DNA from: Acidimicrobiaceae bacterium
Lineage (GTDB): Bacteria > Actinomycetota > Acidimicrobiia > Acidimicrobiales > Ilumatobacteraceae
Assembly (NCBI GenBank): GCA_947446815.1
Contig: CANFGT010000001.1
Span: 124,001 to 188,000 of the forward strand
Direction of reading: 5' to 3'
DNA length: 64,000 nucleotides
Position 1 is the first letter of the stretch. The number at the start of each line of letters is the position of its first letter. A model generated the notes under the pieces. It saw only the letters and a program-made list of their open reading frames with translations, ran no database searches and had not been told where the DNA came from. The translations under genes were made by a program, and so were the position numbers. Below are positions 8,068-17,030 of this stretch, one piece after another.

Positions 8068-9706
8068 TGTGGAGGTTCACGGGCGTGCCCGTGGTGCCCA
8101 CCTGATCAAAGAAGTCATTGCCCTTGTCGTCAACAACGATGAAGGCGGGGAAGTCTTGCACTTCAATCTTCCACACTGCTTCCATGCCGAGTTCTGGATA
8201 CTCCAACACTTCAACTTTGGTGATGCAATCTTGTGCCAAGCGAGCTGCTGGACCGCCGATGGAGCCCAAGTAGAAACCACCATGTGCGTTACAGGCCTCG
8301 GTCACTTGGCGTGAACGGTTGCCCTTTGCCAGCATGACGAATGAACCACCTGCTGCTTGGAAATCTTCCACGTAGCTATCCATACGACCAGCAGTTGTTG
8401 GGCCAAATGAACCTGAGGCCATGCCTTCGGGCGTCTTTGCGGGACCTGCGTAATACACCGCGTGATCTTTCAGGTACTGCGGCAAACCTTGGCCTGCATC
8501 AAGACGCTCCTTCAACTTTGCATGCGCAATGTCGCGTGCAACAACAACAGGGCCTGTGAGCATCACGCGAGTCTTCACGGGGTACTTGCTGAGAGTTGCG
8601 CGAATCTGATCCATCGGCTGATTGAGATCGATGTGTACGACTTCATCGCTGAGGTCATCATGTGTGACCTCAGGAAGGAAACGAGCGGGGTCTGTCTCGA
8701 GTGCTTCGATGAAGATGCCGTCCTTGGTGATCTTGCCGAGTGCTTGGCGGTCCGCACTGCACGACACTGCGAATGCAACGGGGCAACTTGCACCGTGACG
8801 AGGCAAACGAATCACACGCACGTCGTGGCAGAAGTACTTACCGCCGAACTGTGCACCAATGCCGGTCTCTTGCGAGAGCTTTAGAACTTTTGCTTCAAGT
8901 TCAATGTCGCGGAAGCCATTACCAAGATCGCTGCCTTGTGTTGGCAATGAGTCGAGGTAATGCGTGCTCGCAAGCTTTGCGGTTTCCACTGCTTGCTCTG
9001 CTGAAGTTCCACCGATCACAACTGCAAGGTGATACGGCGGACATGCGGCAGTTCCCAAGCTGATCAACTTCTCAAAAATCCACGGAAGAAGAGTCTTCTC
9101 GTTGAGCAATGCTTTTGTTTCTTGGAAGAGGTAGCTCTTGTTGGCAGAGCCGCCACCCTTAGCCATGAAGAGGAACTTGTAGGAGTCTCCATCAACAGCG
9201 CTGATTTTGATTTCTGCCGGAAGATTGTTTCCCGTGTTCTTCTCTTCGTACATCGAGAGAGGAGCCATCTGGCTATAACGAAGGTTGCTTGTCTGGTACG
9301 TATTGAAAACGCCACGAGCAATCGCTTCCTCATCGTTGCCGCCCGACATAACGAACTGGCCCTTCTTGCCCTTCACGATTGCAGTGCCGGTGTCCTGGCA
9401 CATCGGCAACACGCCACCAGCAGCGATACTCGCATTCTTCAAGAGATCGAGTGCCACAAACTTGTCGTTGGGGCTTGCTTCTGGGTCATTGAGAATGTTG
9501 TTGAGTTGCTGCAAGTGATCGCTGCGCAAGAGGTGCGCAATGTCTCGCATCGCAGTCTGCGTGAGAAGCGTGATGGCCTCTGGTTCCACTTTCAAGAAGG
9601 TGCCAAGTGGAGTCTCCACCTGCGACACGCCTTCGGTGCTGATCAACCGGTATTCGGTGGTGTCAGGGCCAAGGGGAAGAATCTCTGTGAATGCGAAATC
9701 AGGCAT
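8063..9706 (-). CDS. fumA: Class I (iron-sulfur) fumarate hydratase
   Basis: 547 residues. It converts fumarate and malate in the TCA cycle using a [4Fe-4S] cluster, unlike the class II FumC enzyme. The N-terminal half has [13 protein letters not shown] and the [19 protein letters not shown] region; the middle has [21 protein letters not shown]; the C-terminal half has [11 protein letters not shown] and [25 protein letters not shown]. Cys residues in the first two segments and in HGASCPVAF are the expected cluster ligands. Length matches single-chain homodimeric class I enzymes. Start ATG 9706 was chosen over TTG 9712 because TAGCCT ends exactly 6 nt before it. It is monocistronic and convergent with the oxidoreductase. 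Confidence 0.93.
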   Translation of the reverse strand: MPDFAFTEILPLGPDTTEYRLISTEGVSQVETPLGTFLKVEPEAITLLTQTAMRDIAHLLRSDHLQQLNNILNDPEASPNDKFVALDLLKNASIAAGGVLPMCQDTGTAIVKGKKGQFVMSGGNDEEAIARGVFNTYQTSNLRYSQMAPLSMYEEKNTGNNLPAEIKISAVDGDSYKFLFMAKGGGSANKSYLFQETKALLNEKTLLPWIFEKLISLGTAACPPYHLAVVIGGTSAEQAVETAKLASTHYLDSLPTQGSDLGNGFRDIELEAKVLKLSQETGIGAQFGGKYFCHDVRVIRLPRHGASCPVAFAVSCSADRQALGKITKDGIFIEALETDPARFLPEVTHDDLSDEVVHIDLNQPMDQIRATLSKYPVKTRVMLTGPVVVARDIAHAKLKERLDAGQGLPQYLKDHAVYYAGPAKTPEGMASGSFGPTTAGRMDSYVEDFQAAGGSFVMLAKGNRSRQVTEACNAHGGFYLGSIGGPAARLAQDCITKVEVLEYPELGMEAVWKIEVQDFPAFIVVDDKGNDFFDQVGTTGTPVNLHK

Positions 9707-9712
9707 ACGCAA

Positions 9713-9718
9713 AGGCTA
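9713..9718 (-). promoter_or_regulatory. Leaderless -10 element that fixes the fumarase start
   Basis: TAGCCT on the minus strand, 6 nt before ATG 9706. The overlapping TTG at 9712 would lie between the -10 and the transcription start, so it is excluded. Confidence 0.55.
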
Positions 9719-9764
9719 GAGCGCAGCCCGAGTTCCAGCCCCATGCGTGCGTCTGTTGGGCGCT

Positions 9765-12290
9765 TTAGGCGCTGGGGTCAAGCGGCCAGTCATGTTTGGG
9801 GTAACGCCCCGCCATGTCTTTACGCACATCTGTCCAACTGCCTGTCCAAAAGTTGGGCAAGTCGGCGGTGATCTGAATGGGGCGGTCCGCAGGCGAGAGA
9901 AGCTGAATACGTAGGGGTACCGCACCATTCAGGACGCTGGGGTGTGTCGGCACGCCATATAGATGTTGCACACGAATCGCGATGGTGGGGGCAGTGGGGT
10001 CGGCGTAGTTGATGACTACGGGGCGTCCGCGAGGAGGTTCGTACTTGGCCGGTGCGAATGATTCCATCGAACTGCTCTTGTCCCAGCCCAAATTTGATTG
10101 CAACACCATGGTGAGGTCCACGGCAGCAAGGTCGGCCTTGCCTGTGGCTCCAGCGAGGTAGGGCAGCAGCCACTCGTTCATGGTTGCCATGAGATGTGCA
10201 TTCGAAGTCTCTGGCCATTCGTTGCCAATGTGGTGACGAAGAAAAGCGATGCGCTGACGGAACTGCGTGGCAGCGCCTCCGCCTAATACAGCCATGCTGG
10301 TGACCTTCACACGCTCCAATAATGCTTCGGTTGTTTCGTCACCTGCAACGGGTGCGAGATCTCTCTCGTCAATGCGAATACTTCCAACCTTGCGCACGAC
10401 CCGTTGCACGAGATCGTCGCGGCCTTTATCCCACATGAGGTATGACTCGACGTCAACATCGTCTCCGAGTACTGGTGCGATGAGCTCTAGGTCGACGGCC
10501 GCTGCACGCCGCACACGAGAAACATTGCGCTGAGCATCAATGTCTGCAACGACTATGAACTGCTCTCGTGCAATGGAGTCCTTCGAATCCATATTGACGC
10601 CGCCTCCGCCACGCATCACAAACTGTCCAGCCGAGGAACGACGCATCGCGAGGCGATCGGGGTATGCCGAAAGCAATACAGCCCCACACAATGAATCCAC
10701 CATGTCAGTACTGCAGTGTGCATTGGTGTCGATGTTGCTACGACGCGCAATATCGCGTGCTGCGTCGCGGACTCGGAGCAGCGCACCACGATCCACCAAG
10801 TCATGACGTTCAATATCCATCACAGCTTTCACACGAACAGCAAGGTCGGTGGGTAATGAATCAGGACGGCCGCGCATGATGTCGCGTTCTTCCACAAGCG
10901 CTGCAACAACGCAAGCGACCCATCCCTGAGGTGCATAGTCGCGATTACGTGCGACCATTGTGCCGAGGCGTGGATGCAGTGGAAGACCCAATACTTGTCT
11001 GCCCAATGCGGTGATAGATCCATTGCCATCAAGCAAATGAAGCATCGTCAGTGTCTCGGTTGCCAACTTCATGTTGCGTTCAGGTGGTGCATCGAGAAAT
11101 GTCAGTTCACTCAGTGGCGTACCCCAGGCTGCAATCTCGAGTGCAGGTCCAGATAGATCAGCTTGGGTAATTTCTGCGGGTAGGTGTGCAAGGCGAGTGG
11201 AATCTTCAATACGGCTCCACAAGCGATACGCCACGCCTTCTTTCACGCGTCCGGCACGTCCACTACGTTGTTCGGCACTGGCGCGTGACGATGTCACGGT
11301 GACCAATTCAGTAAGTCCTGTGCGTGAATCTAAGCGTGGAGTGCGTGCAAGGCCTGCATCAACCACGATGTGCACACCATCAACTGTGAGTGAGGTTTCA
11401 GCGATATCGGTGCTCAACACAACGCGACGACGTCCGTTGGGACTTGCATTTAACGCTGCGTCTTGTTCTGCAAATGGCAATGCACCGGCAAGGCGCAAAA
11501 CATCAACGTTTCCGGGCACACGCTCACGTAGCACTGTTTGTGCGCGATTGATTTCACCAATACCCGGCAAGAACACCAACATGTCGCCCTCGTCGTCACG
11601 CAATGATGTCAGCACCGTCTCGGCAATGGCATTTTCTAGCCGGTCATCACGTTGACGCGGTACATAGCGAACATCAACGGGGAATGTACGGCCCATCGAC
11701 GTAATGACAGGTGCATCGCCTTGCTCGTCGGCAAGGACGCCGGCGAATAACTCTGCTTGTGCGGTGGCGGACATCGCAAGAATGCGCACATCAGAATCAA
11801 AAGTTTTGATTGCATCTAAGAGAAATGCCAAACCTAAGTCGGTGGGCAAGTTTCGTTCGTGTACTTCGTCGAAGATCACAAGCGCAGTTCCATCCAGCGT
11901 GGGGTCGTTCTGCAGGCGGCGCGTCAAGATGCCTTCAGTCAGAACTTCAATGCGCGTGTTGGAACCAATGCGTCGTTCATCACGAGTTTGATAACCGACG
12001 GTGTCGCCTGGCTTTTCGCCCAACATGTGCGCCATGCGTTGTGCGGCTGCACGTGCGGCAAGACGACGCGGTTCCAACATGATGATGCGACGCCCTGCAA
12101 TCCACGGCTCATCAATCAGACGCAACGGAACAAGTGTTGTCTTGCCCGCACCAGGGGGTGCAACGAGGACAGCATGCGTTCGTGAAGCAAGAGCGGAACG
12201 AAGAGGCGCAATGGCCTCTTCAACGGGAAGACCCGATGGAGGAAGTCGATCAGACAAGCGCAGGTGTGCCGCGGAATGTTCCGGGGTCAC
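9765..12290 (-). CDS. hrpB: ATP-dependent RNA helicase HrpB
   Basis: 841 residues, DEAH-box helicase. Near the N-terminus LVAPPGAGKTTLVPL is motif I; FDEVHERNLPTDLGLAFLLD is motif II; LAMSATA is motif III; AETSLTVDGV and QRSGRAGRV are motifs V and VI. The winged-helix and HrpB C-terminal domains follow, ending in NFWTGSWTDVRKDMAGRYPKHDWP, the usual HrpB tail. HrpB length is normally about 800-850. Its role in RNA metabolism is poorly defined. The GTG start at 12290 lies inside the upstream gene (41-nt overlap); a TTG near 12255 is an alternative that would almost remove the overlap. Confidence 0.92.
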   Translation of the reverse strand: MTPEHSAAHLRLSDRLPPSGLPVEEAIAPLRSALASRTHAVLVAPPGAGKTTLVPLRLIDEPWIAGRRIIMLEPRRLAARAAAQRMAHMLGEKPGDTVGYQTRDERRIGSNTRIEVLTEGILTRRLQNDPTLDGTALVIFDEVHERNLPTDLGLAFLLDAIKTFDSDVRILAMSATAQAELFAGVLADEQGDAPVITSMGRTFPVDVRYVPRQRDDRLENAIAETVLTSLRDDEGDMLVFLPGIGEINRAQTVLRERVPGNVDVLRLAGALPFAEQDAALNASPNGRRRVVLSTDIAETSLTVDGVHIVVDAGLARTPRLDSRTGLTELVTVTSSRASAEQRSGRAGRVKEGVAYRLWSRIEDSTRLAHLPAEITQADLSGPALEIAAWGTPLSELTFLDAPPERNMKLATETLTMLHLLDGNGSITALGRQVLGLPLHPRLGTMVARNRDYAPQGWVACVVAALVEERDIMRGRPDSLPTDLAVRVKAVMDIERHDLVDRGALLRVRDAARDIARRSNIDTNAHCSTDMVDSLCGAVLLSAYPDRLAMRRSSAGQFVMRGGGGVNMDSKDSIAREQFIVVADIDAQRNVSRVRRAAAVDLELIAPVLGDDVDVESYLMWDKGRDDLVQRVVRKVGSIRIDERDLAPVAGDETTEALLERVKVTSMAVLGGGAATQFRQRIAFLRHHIGNEWPETSNAHLMATMNEWLLPYLAGATGKADLAAVDLTMVLQSNLGWDKSSSMESFAPAKYEPPRGRPVVINYADPTAPTIAIRVQHLYGVPTHPSVLNGAVPLRIQLLSPADRPIQITADLPNFWTGSWTDVRKDMAGRYPKHDWPLDPSA

Positions 12291-12750
12291 CAGCGGCAGG
12301 AATACTTGGCTTTGACCACGCGGTCAATGAAGCGATCTTTGCTGCAACTTCTTTCCAGTCGCCGGCAGTCCAGCCTTGTGCGGCTGCGGGGATGGAACCG
12401 TCGGATTGGATGACAAGGAATGCCGGAAGCTCTGTGAGCCCCAATGCCTTGACAGCTGCTCGAGTGGGGTCGCAGAACACGATGAACTCATCGGCGTATG
12501 GACCAAGGAATGCGCGAGCATCTTCGGCTTCACAGGTGATGAGGAAGTTGATGCGGATAGCGGCTCCGGAGAATTGGCGCATAATGCGAACAGCAGTCTC
12601 AAGAATCCACGAGCTCTCGTTGGTGAAAGGGTCAAGCACAACGGTGCCGAGGTGGAAGGTGGTCAGCCACTGACGAAGTGTCTTTGCCTCGCCCGCAAGT
12701 GGGGTGAGGGAGATGTCGAGGCTGGGAGAAGAAAGGGGTGCACTTGCCAC
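12250..12750 (-). CDS. Thioredoxin-fold-like protein without a redox CxxC
   Basis: 166 residues from GTG 12750. The second half reads LGLTELPAFLVIQSDGS then QGWTAGDWKEVAAKIASL, the cis-Pro strand and last helix of a thioredoxin fold. No CxxC pair exists, so disulfide chemistry is unlikely; a structural or peroxiredoxin-derived role is possible. The open frame extends to 12840, but TAGCGT (12763-12758) lies 7 nt before GTG 12750, making this the likely leaderless start. It lies upstream of hrpB on the same strand and overlaps it. Confidence 0.6.
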   Translation of the reverse strand: MASAPLSSPSLDISLTPLAGEAKTLRQWLTTFHLGTVVLDPFTNESSWILETAVRIMRQFSGAAIRINFLITCEAEDARAFLGPYADEFIVFCDPTRAAVKALGLTELPAFLVIQSDGSIPAAAQGWTAGDWKEVAAKIASLTAWSKPSIPAAGDPGTFRGTPALV

Positions 12751-12757
12751 GTGGTCA

Positions 12758-12763
12758 ACGCTA
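12758..12763 (-). promoter_or_regulatory. Leaderless -10 that shortens the thioredoxin-like gene
   Basis: TAGCGT on the minus strand ends 7 nt before GTG 12750. It lies inside the longer open frame, arguing against the ATG at 12840. Confidence 0.5.
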
Positions 12764-12858
12764 GTTGGTGAGGGGGTGTTACGCGAACCCCTTGCGCCAG
12801 GATTTCCATCGGTGGGTCCACTACCTGCCTTATGTGGCATGGGGTCTAGGTTGTGGGC

Positions 12859-13326
12859 ATGGCCTCAAAGCGCAGCAAAATCGAAATGACCGACGAGGAA
12901 TTGGCGGCATATCTCGAGACCGGAAACATTCTGAACATCGCCACCATCAACCCCAGTGGGCACCCTCATTTGGTGGCCATGTGGTACGTGATGATTGACG
13001 GCAAGCCCACATTCTGGACGTTTGGCAAGAGCCAGAAAGTTGCCAACATTCGTCGCGATGCCAAGATCACAGGCCTTGTTGAAACCGGCGACAGCTACTC
13101 CGAGTTGAAGGGTGCTGAAATTGTCGGCACTGCTCGTCTGATTGAGGACTTCGATGAAATCGTGCGTATCGGCGCCGATGTTTCCGTGAAGTACAACGGC
13201 CCCGGTGCAGCAAGTGAAGCTGCAATGGGATTCATTCGCAAACAAGCAGAAAAGCGCATCGGCATCGCAATTGATGTGGAACGCGTGGTCACGTGGGACC
13301 ACAGCAAACTCGGAGGAGCGTACTAA
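12859..13326 (+). CDS. PNPOx-like / F420-binding split-barrel protein
   Basis: 155 residues from ATG 12859. The ETGNILNIATINPSGHPHLVAMWYVMIDGKP segment forms the first strands of a flavin/F420-binding split barrel, and SQKVANIRRD is the typical following helix. Actinobacterial members bind F420, FMN or heme; with F420 enzymes in this window F420 is a reasonable guess. TAGGTT ends 6 nt before this ATG, which rules out the upstream GTG 12853. It overlaps the dienelactone hydrolase gene by 1 nt (TAATG), forming an operon. Confidence 0.8.
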   Translation: MASKRSKIEMTDEELAAYLETGNILNIATINPSGHPHLVAMWYVMIDGKPTFWTFGKSQKVANIRRDAKITGLVETGDSYSELKGAEIVGTARLIEDFDEIVRIGADVSVKYNGPGAASEAAMGFIRKQAEKRIGIAIDVERVVTWDHSKLGGAY

Positions 13327-13994
13327 TGGGCGAGATGGTCGAATTCAAGAGCAATGGCGGAACCTGCACCGGTTACATCGCTGGTAACAGCGGACCTGGT
13401 GTCGTTGTCATTCAAGAATGGTGGGGTCTGAACGACCACATCAAAGACATTGCTGATCGTTTTGCCGCAGAAGGTTTCACTGCACTTGCACCTGACCTCT
13501 ATCACGGTGAAGTCACGACTGAGCCGGATAGTGCAGGCAAGTTGCTGATGAGTATGAATCTTGCAACAGCAGGCAAAGACCTCAGCGGCGCAATTGATTT
13601 GTTGCAACAGCGCACCGGCAACACCAAAGTTGGTGTCACTGGTTTCTGCATGGGTGGTGGGCTCACTCTCATGGTCGCGTGTCAACGTCCTGATGCGGTT
13701 GCAGCTGCGGCTCCGTTCTATGGCGGCATGCGTCCTGATACGCCCATCAACTGGGAAGCGCTCGCTGCCGTTGTGGAAGGCCACTACGCAGAGAACGACC
13801 GCGGCACTGCTGCACCAGACGCCATTAAGGCAACGGAAGCAGAGCTACGTGCACTGGGGAAGGACGCAACGTTCCATGTGTACCCCGGTACGCATCATGC
13901 GTTCTTCAACGACACTCGTGCAGAGGTGTATGACGCAGCCGTCTCGAAGACTGCATGGGAGCGCGCACTCGCGCTCTTCCGCGCCCAGCTCTAA
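13326..13994 (+). CDS. Dienelactone hydrolase family protein
   Basis: 222 residues, alpha/beta hydrolase fold. The nucleophile elbow is GFCMGG, with Cys in place of Ser as in dienelactone hydrolase (ClcD-like); the catalytic His is in YPGTHHAFFND and a candidate Asp in AENDRG. EWWGLNDHIKDIADRFAAEGF is the family N-terminal signature. These enzymes open cyclic lactones in aromatic or chloroaromatic catabolism, though many relatives have unknown esters as substrates. It is coupled to the split-barrel gene upstream. The longer frame back to 13293 is rejected because it lies inside that gene. Confidence 0.88.
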   Translation: MGEMVEFKSNGGTCTGYIAGNSGPGVVVIQEWWGLNDHIKDIADRFAAEGFTALAPDLYHGEVTTEPDSAGKLLMSMNLATAGKDLSGAIDLLQQRTGNTKVGVTGFCMGGGLTLMVACQRPDAVAAAAPFYGGMRPDTPINWEALAAVVEGHYAENDRGTAAPDAIKATEAELRALGKDATFHVYPGTHHAFFNDTRAEVYDAAVSKTAWERALALFRAQL

Positions 13995-14006
13995 CGGCAA
14001 TCCAAT

Positions 14007-14030
14007 GGTGTTATCAAATTAGATAACACC
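14007..14030. promoter_or_regulatory. Perfect inverted-repeat operator of the XRE/NTase pair
   Basis: GGTGTTATC (14007-14015) and GATAACACC (14022-14030) are a perfect 9-bp inverted repeat with a 6-nt AAATTA spacer. It covers the -35-like TTATCA (14011-14016). The -10 TATAGT is at 14034-14039 after a 17-nt spacer. An XRE dimer bound here would block RNA polymerase, so autorepression is likely. Confidence 0.75.
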
Positions 14031-14033
14031 TGA

Positions 14034-14039
14034 TATAGT
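14034..14039 (+). promoter_or_regulatory. Leaderless -10 element (TATAGT) of the XRE/NTase pair
   Basis: TATAGT ends 6 nt before ATG 14046, 17 nt after the -35-like hexamer inside the operator. Confidence 0.65.
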
Positions 14040-14045
14040 GCGTCT

Positions 14046-14366
14046 ATGGACGCAGCAAGAGTTATTCAAGTCGCTCGCGAGAGATCGGGCCTTTCTAAGC
14101 GGGAATTGGCTCGGCGGGCCGGCACCTCGCCGGCCGCAATCGTGAAATACGAGTCCGGCATCACTTCCCCCAGTGTCGACACACTTAATCGCATCCTTGA
14201 CGCCGCTGGTTGGCGTATCGAATGCGATTTGCGGCCGACGAGGGTTGACAATTTTGACCGCGCGGCTGTTGTCTTTGAGCTGCTGGAATTTGTTCAGTAC
14301 ACGCCGTTACGTCCAAAACCGGAACACATTGAATTTCCAAGTTTGAAGCGTCATGTCGTCGCTTAA
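14046..14366 (+). CDS. XRE-type DNA-binding protein, candidate antitoxin
   Basis: 106 residues. Residues 7-57 form a Cro/C1-type helix-turn-helix: VARERSGLSKRELARRAG then PAAIVKYESGITSPSVDTLNRIL. The C-terminal 45 residues are charged and proline-containing with no known fold seen. It starts leaderless just after a perfect inverted repeat, as expected for a self-repressing regulator. Its end overlaps the nucleotidyltransferase gene by 14 nt, so the two are made together. By analogy with XRE/toxin pairs it may neutralise and regulate its partner; this is inference. Confidence 0.8.
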   Translation: MDAARVIQVARERSGLSKRELARRAGTSPAAIVKYESGITSPSVDTLNRILDAAGWRIECDLRPTRVDNFDRAAVVFELLEFVQYTPLRPKPEHIEFPSLKRHVVA

Positions 14367-14955
14367 TCAATTACTTCTCGACGTTCATCATGCGTTTAAT
14401 GAGGAAGGGCTCGATCATGCTTTTGGTGGAGCGTTGGCACTCATGCATTACGTGGCCGATCCGAGGCTGACTCGCGACATTGACGTCAATCTTTTCGTCA
14501 ACGAATCTGAGGTGGAAAGAGTGCTGCAATCTCTCTCTCATCTCGCAGAGATTTATCCTGAACATTCAAATGAACTTCTTGAGAAGGGATTTGTGAGGCT
14601 CATCTCTGGGCTATATCCCATAGATGTGTTTATCTCAGTGCATGAATTTCATGAAGACATGCGACTGCGTGTTGAGATGCACAAGGTCGGAGAGACGTAC
14701 TTGCCATTTATCTCAGCCACTCATCTTGCAGTGTTGAAAGCACTTTTTGATCGTCCTAAAGATTGGGTGGACATCTTGGAGATGATGAAATTTGGATCAG
14801 TTGACATTCAGCATGCGCTTGGTTGGCTGACGACGATGACTTCAGAGCGCGATGAAAGGCCAGCGCGATTGCGTGCTTTCTCTCTCGCTAGACCTGATGA
14901 CCTCAATCCTGAGAATTTTAGTTTTGAAAACCTGATGAACAGGCGAAAAAACTAA
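14353..14955 (+). CDS. Nucleotidyltransferase-like protein (AbiEii/DUF6036-like), candidate toxin
   Basis: 200 residues. GG at 25-26 followed by RLTRDIDVNL with Asp42 and Asp44 is the GG...DxD core of the DNA polymerase beta-type nucleotidyltransferase fold; YPIDVFIS near residue 93 may supply the third acid. Related proteins include AbiEii of abortive infection systems and MenT toxins that add nucleotides to tRNA ends. Here the upstream partner is an XRE protein, not the winged-helix AbiEi. The stop abuts the stop of the convergent malyl-CoA lyase family gene with no base between. A plain metabolic NTase cannot be excluded. Confidence 0.65.
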   Translation: MSSLNQLLLDVHHAFNEEGLDHAFGGALALMHYVADPRLTRDIDVNLFVNESEVERVLQSLSHLAEIYPEHSNELLEKGFVRLISGLYPIDVFISVHEFHEDMRLRVEMHKVGETYLPFISATHLAVLKALFDRPKDWVDILEMMKFGSVDIQHALGWLTTMTSERDERPARLRAFSLARPDDLNPENFSFENLMNRRKN

Positions 14956-15822
14956 CTACGCGAGTTCGGCGATTGCTTCTGCAATGGCGATAGCGCGACG
15001 TGCATTATCAACGTGCAGGTTCTCAATCATGCGGCCGTTCAGCTGAACAACGCCTTTGCCAGCAGCAAGTGCTTCGTCGAATGCTGCGATGACTTCGCGT
15101 GCATGAGTAACTTCGGCTTCGGTCGGTGACCACACGTCGTTTGCAATGCTCACTTGGTCAGGGTGAATAAGAGTCTTGCCATCGAAGCCCATCTGCAAAC
15201 CCTGCACACACTCTTCGCGGAAACCATCTGCGTTCTTGATGTCGTTGTACACGCCGTCGAGGATGGTCTTGCCAGCCTCGCGAGCGGCAAGCAACGCCAT
15301 GTGAAGACTTGGGTACAACGGTGCACGGCCAGGAACCTGTGCTGCGCGTAATTCCTTTGCCAAGTCATTGGTGCCCATGATGAGAACTGGCACTCGAGGG
15401 TGCGCAGCAATCTCACGGCAGTCGAAGATCGCCGTTGGCGTTTCGATCATTGCCCAAATCATCATTTCTTTCGGTGCGCCAGCGGCGTCCAAAGCGGCAG
15501 ACACTTCATTCACCTCTGCAACAGAGTTGATCTTTGGAATGACAACTGCAGACACGCATGCCTTGGCTGCAGCAGCAACGTCTGCATGACCCCATGGTGT
15601 TGCAAGTGCGTTACAACGAATGGTGAGCTCGCGCTTGCCGTATTCGCCAGAGTTCACTGCAGCAACTGCTTGTGCACGTGCAATGTCTTTTGAATCAGGT
15701 GACACAGCATCTTCAAGGTCGAAGATGATGGCGTCGGTGGAGATTCCTTTTGCCTTCTCGAGTGCGCGCTCGTTTGCGGCGGGCATGTAGAGGACGGAAC
15801 GGCGTGGGCGAAGTGAGCTCAT
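14956..15822 (-). CDS. HpcH/HpaI (CitE-like) CoA ester lyase or malyl-CoA thioesterase
   Basis: 288-residue TIM barrel of the citrate lyase beta/malyl-CoA lyase family. It starts RPRRSVLYMPAANERALEKA; FDLEDAV and the Glu of MIETPTAIF with the Asp of GTNDLAKEL bind Mg2+; LTIRCNALATPWGHAD carries the CoA/substrate Arg. In the ethylmalonyl-CoA pathway a CitE-like paralogue (Mcl2) hydrolyses (S)-malyl-CoA to malate after Mcl1 cleavage and condensation. The position 24 nt downstream of the Mcl1-like gene supports that reading. A distinct citramalyl-CoA lyase is the main alternative. AAAGGC before ATG 15822 may serve as the ribosome binding site. Confidence 0.8.
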   Translation of the reverse strand: MSSLRPRRSVLYMPAANERALEKAKGISTDAIIFDLEDAVSPDSKDIARAQAVAAVNSGEYGKRELTIRCNALATPWGHADVAAAAKACVSAVVIPKINSVAEVNEVSAALDAAGAPKEMMIWAMIETPTAIFDCREIAAHPRVPVLIMGTNDLAKELRAAQVPGRAPLYPSLHMALLAAREAGKTILDGVYNDIKNADGFREECVQGLQMGFDGKTLIHPDQVSIANDVWSPTEAEVTHAREVIAAFDEALAAGKGVVQLNGRMIENLHVDNARRAIAIAEAIAELA

Positions 15823-15846
15823 GATGGCCTTTCGTAGAAGTGAAAA

Positions 15847-16896
15847 TTAGAAGCCGTAAGCGGCGGAAAGTTCTGGGTCACGTGCAGCAAGCTGACGAGC
15901 AAGTTCAACAACAACCTTGCACTGCTTCACGGAAGCATCGTCTTCCATCTTGCCGTCGAGCATGATGGCGCCCGTGCCGTCGCCCATTGCATCAATGACG
16001 CGCTGTGCTTGCTTCACATCTTCCGGACGTGGGCTGAACACGCGCTTTGCAATGTCGATCTGCACAGGGTGCAAGCTCCATGCGCCAACACAACCAAGAA
16101 GGTATGCATTGCGGAACTGGTCTTCACATGCAACAACATCCTTGATGTCGCCGAATGGACCATAGAACGGCAACACGCCATTCATCACGCAGGCGTCGAC
16201 CATGCGAGCCATTGTGTAGTGCCAGAGATCTTGCTGATACGTGGTGCGCGCACCTTGGTAGTCGTCACCGGTTGGGTCTTGACGCACGATGTAGTCGGGG
16301 TGTCCGCCACCAACGCGTGTTGTCTTCATGCGACGGTTTGCAGCAAGGTCTGCCGGTCCGAGGCTTATGCCCTGCATACGCGGTGATGCTGCACAAATTT
16401 CTTCCACGTTGGCAACGCCACGTGCAGTTTCAAGAATTGCGTGAAGAAGAAGTGGCTTCTTCAAACCGGCGCGTGCTTCAAGTTGTGCAAGCAAGCGGTC
16501 GACGTAGTGAATGTCCTCTGGACCTTCCACCTTTGGAATCATGATGACGTCGAACTTGTCGCCGGCCTTTGTCACGATCTCGATGAGGTCATCAAGGAAC
16601 CATGGAGAGTCAAGGCTGTTGACGCGAGTCCACAACTGGGTGTCGCCGAAGTCGAGTTCGTTCGCCACCTTGATGAGACCCGCGCGTGCGGCTTCCTTGT
16701 CGGCCATTGGAATGGCATCTTCCAAGTTGCCAAGGATGATGTCCACATTCGGAATCGTCTCAGGAAGCTTGGCCACCATCTTTTCGTTGTGTGGTGGGAA
16801 GAAGTGAATGACACGACTTGGCTTGAATGGGATTTCCTGGACGGGAGTCGGAGCTCCAGCGGCAAGGGGCTTGAAAAAGTCACGGGCGGGGCGCAT
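15847..16896 (-). CDS. mcl: L-malyl-CoA / beta-methylmalyl-CoA lyase-like protein
   Basis: 349 residues, close to the roughly 350-residue Chloroflexus-type malyl-CoA lyase. Segments include [52 protein letters not shown] with the metal Glu, and [27 protein letters not shown]. It would cleave beta-methylmalyl-CoA to glyoxylate and propionyl-CoA, and malyl-CoA to glyoxylate and acetyl-CoA. It precedes the CitE-like gene in an operon and follows, after a terminator, the acyl-CoA dehydrogenase gene at 17031. TACGCT ends 6 nt before ATG 16896, giving it a separate leaderless promoter. Confidence 0.82.
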   Translation of the reverse strand: MRPARDFFKPLAAGAPTPVQEIPFKPSRVIHFFPPHNEKMVAKLPETIPNVDIILGNLEDAIPMADKEAARAGLIKVANELDFGDTQLWTRVNSLDSPWFLDDLIEIVTKAGDKFDVIMIPKVEGPEDIHYVDRLLAQLEARAGLKKPLLLHAILETARGVANVEEICAASPRMQGISLGPADLAANRRMKTTRVGGGHPDYIVRQDPTGDDYQGARTTYQQDLWHYTMARMVDACVMNGVLPFYGPFGDIKDVVACEDQFRNAYLLGCVGAWSLHPVQIDIAKRVFSPRPEDVKQAQRVIDAMGDGTGAIMLDGKMEDDASVKQCKVVVELARQLAARDPELSAAYGF

Positions 16897-16902
16897 GGGT
16901 CA

Positions 16903-16908
16903 AGCGTA
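16903..16908 (-). promoter_or_regulatory. Leaderless -10 element (TACGCT) of the mcl operon
   Basis: TACGCT on the minus strand, 6 nt before ATG 16896, downstream of the mcd terminator. Confidence 0.5.
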
Positions 16909-16982
16909 GGGGGGTGGGGGTACGGCTAGGAAACCCGACCGCTGTGGCGACGGGCATAACGACAAATATCCCCGGAAATGCA

Positions 16983-17012
16983 AAAGGAGCGGCCCCGCAG
17001 GACCGCTCCTTT
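16983..17012 (-). terminator. Rho-independent terminator after the acyl-CoA dehydrogenase gene
   Basis: Read on the minus strand, AAAGGAGCGG (17012-17003), a 10-nt loop and CCGCTCCTTT (16992-16983) form a GC-rich 10-bp stem that ends in T residues. It lies 18 nt after the stop at 17031. Confidence 0.8.
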
Positions 17013-17030
17013 ATTGCGAGATGCTTCGAA

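Noticed and set aside
9029-9871. 280-residue plus-strand open frame
   Set aside because: It runs antisense to the class I fumarase and shows no known motif.
12751-12840. N-terminal 30 residues of the thioredoxin-like protein
   Set aside because: They contain the promoter hexamer and are Pro/Gly/Ser-rich with no fold.
14046-14955. Genomic island around the XRE/NTase pair
   Set aside because: No integrase, direct repeats or clear base-composition change was found at the borders.
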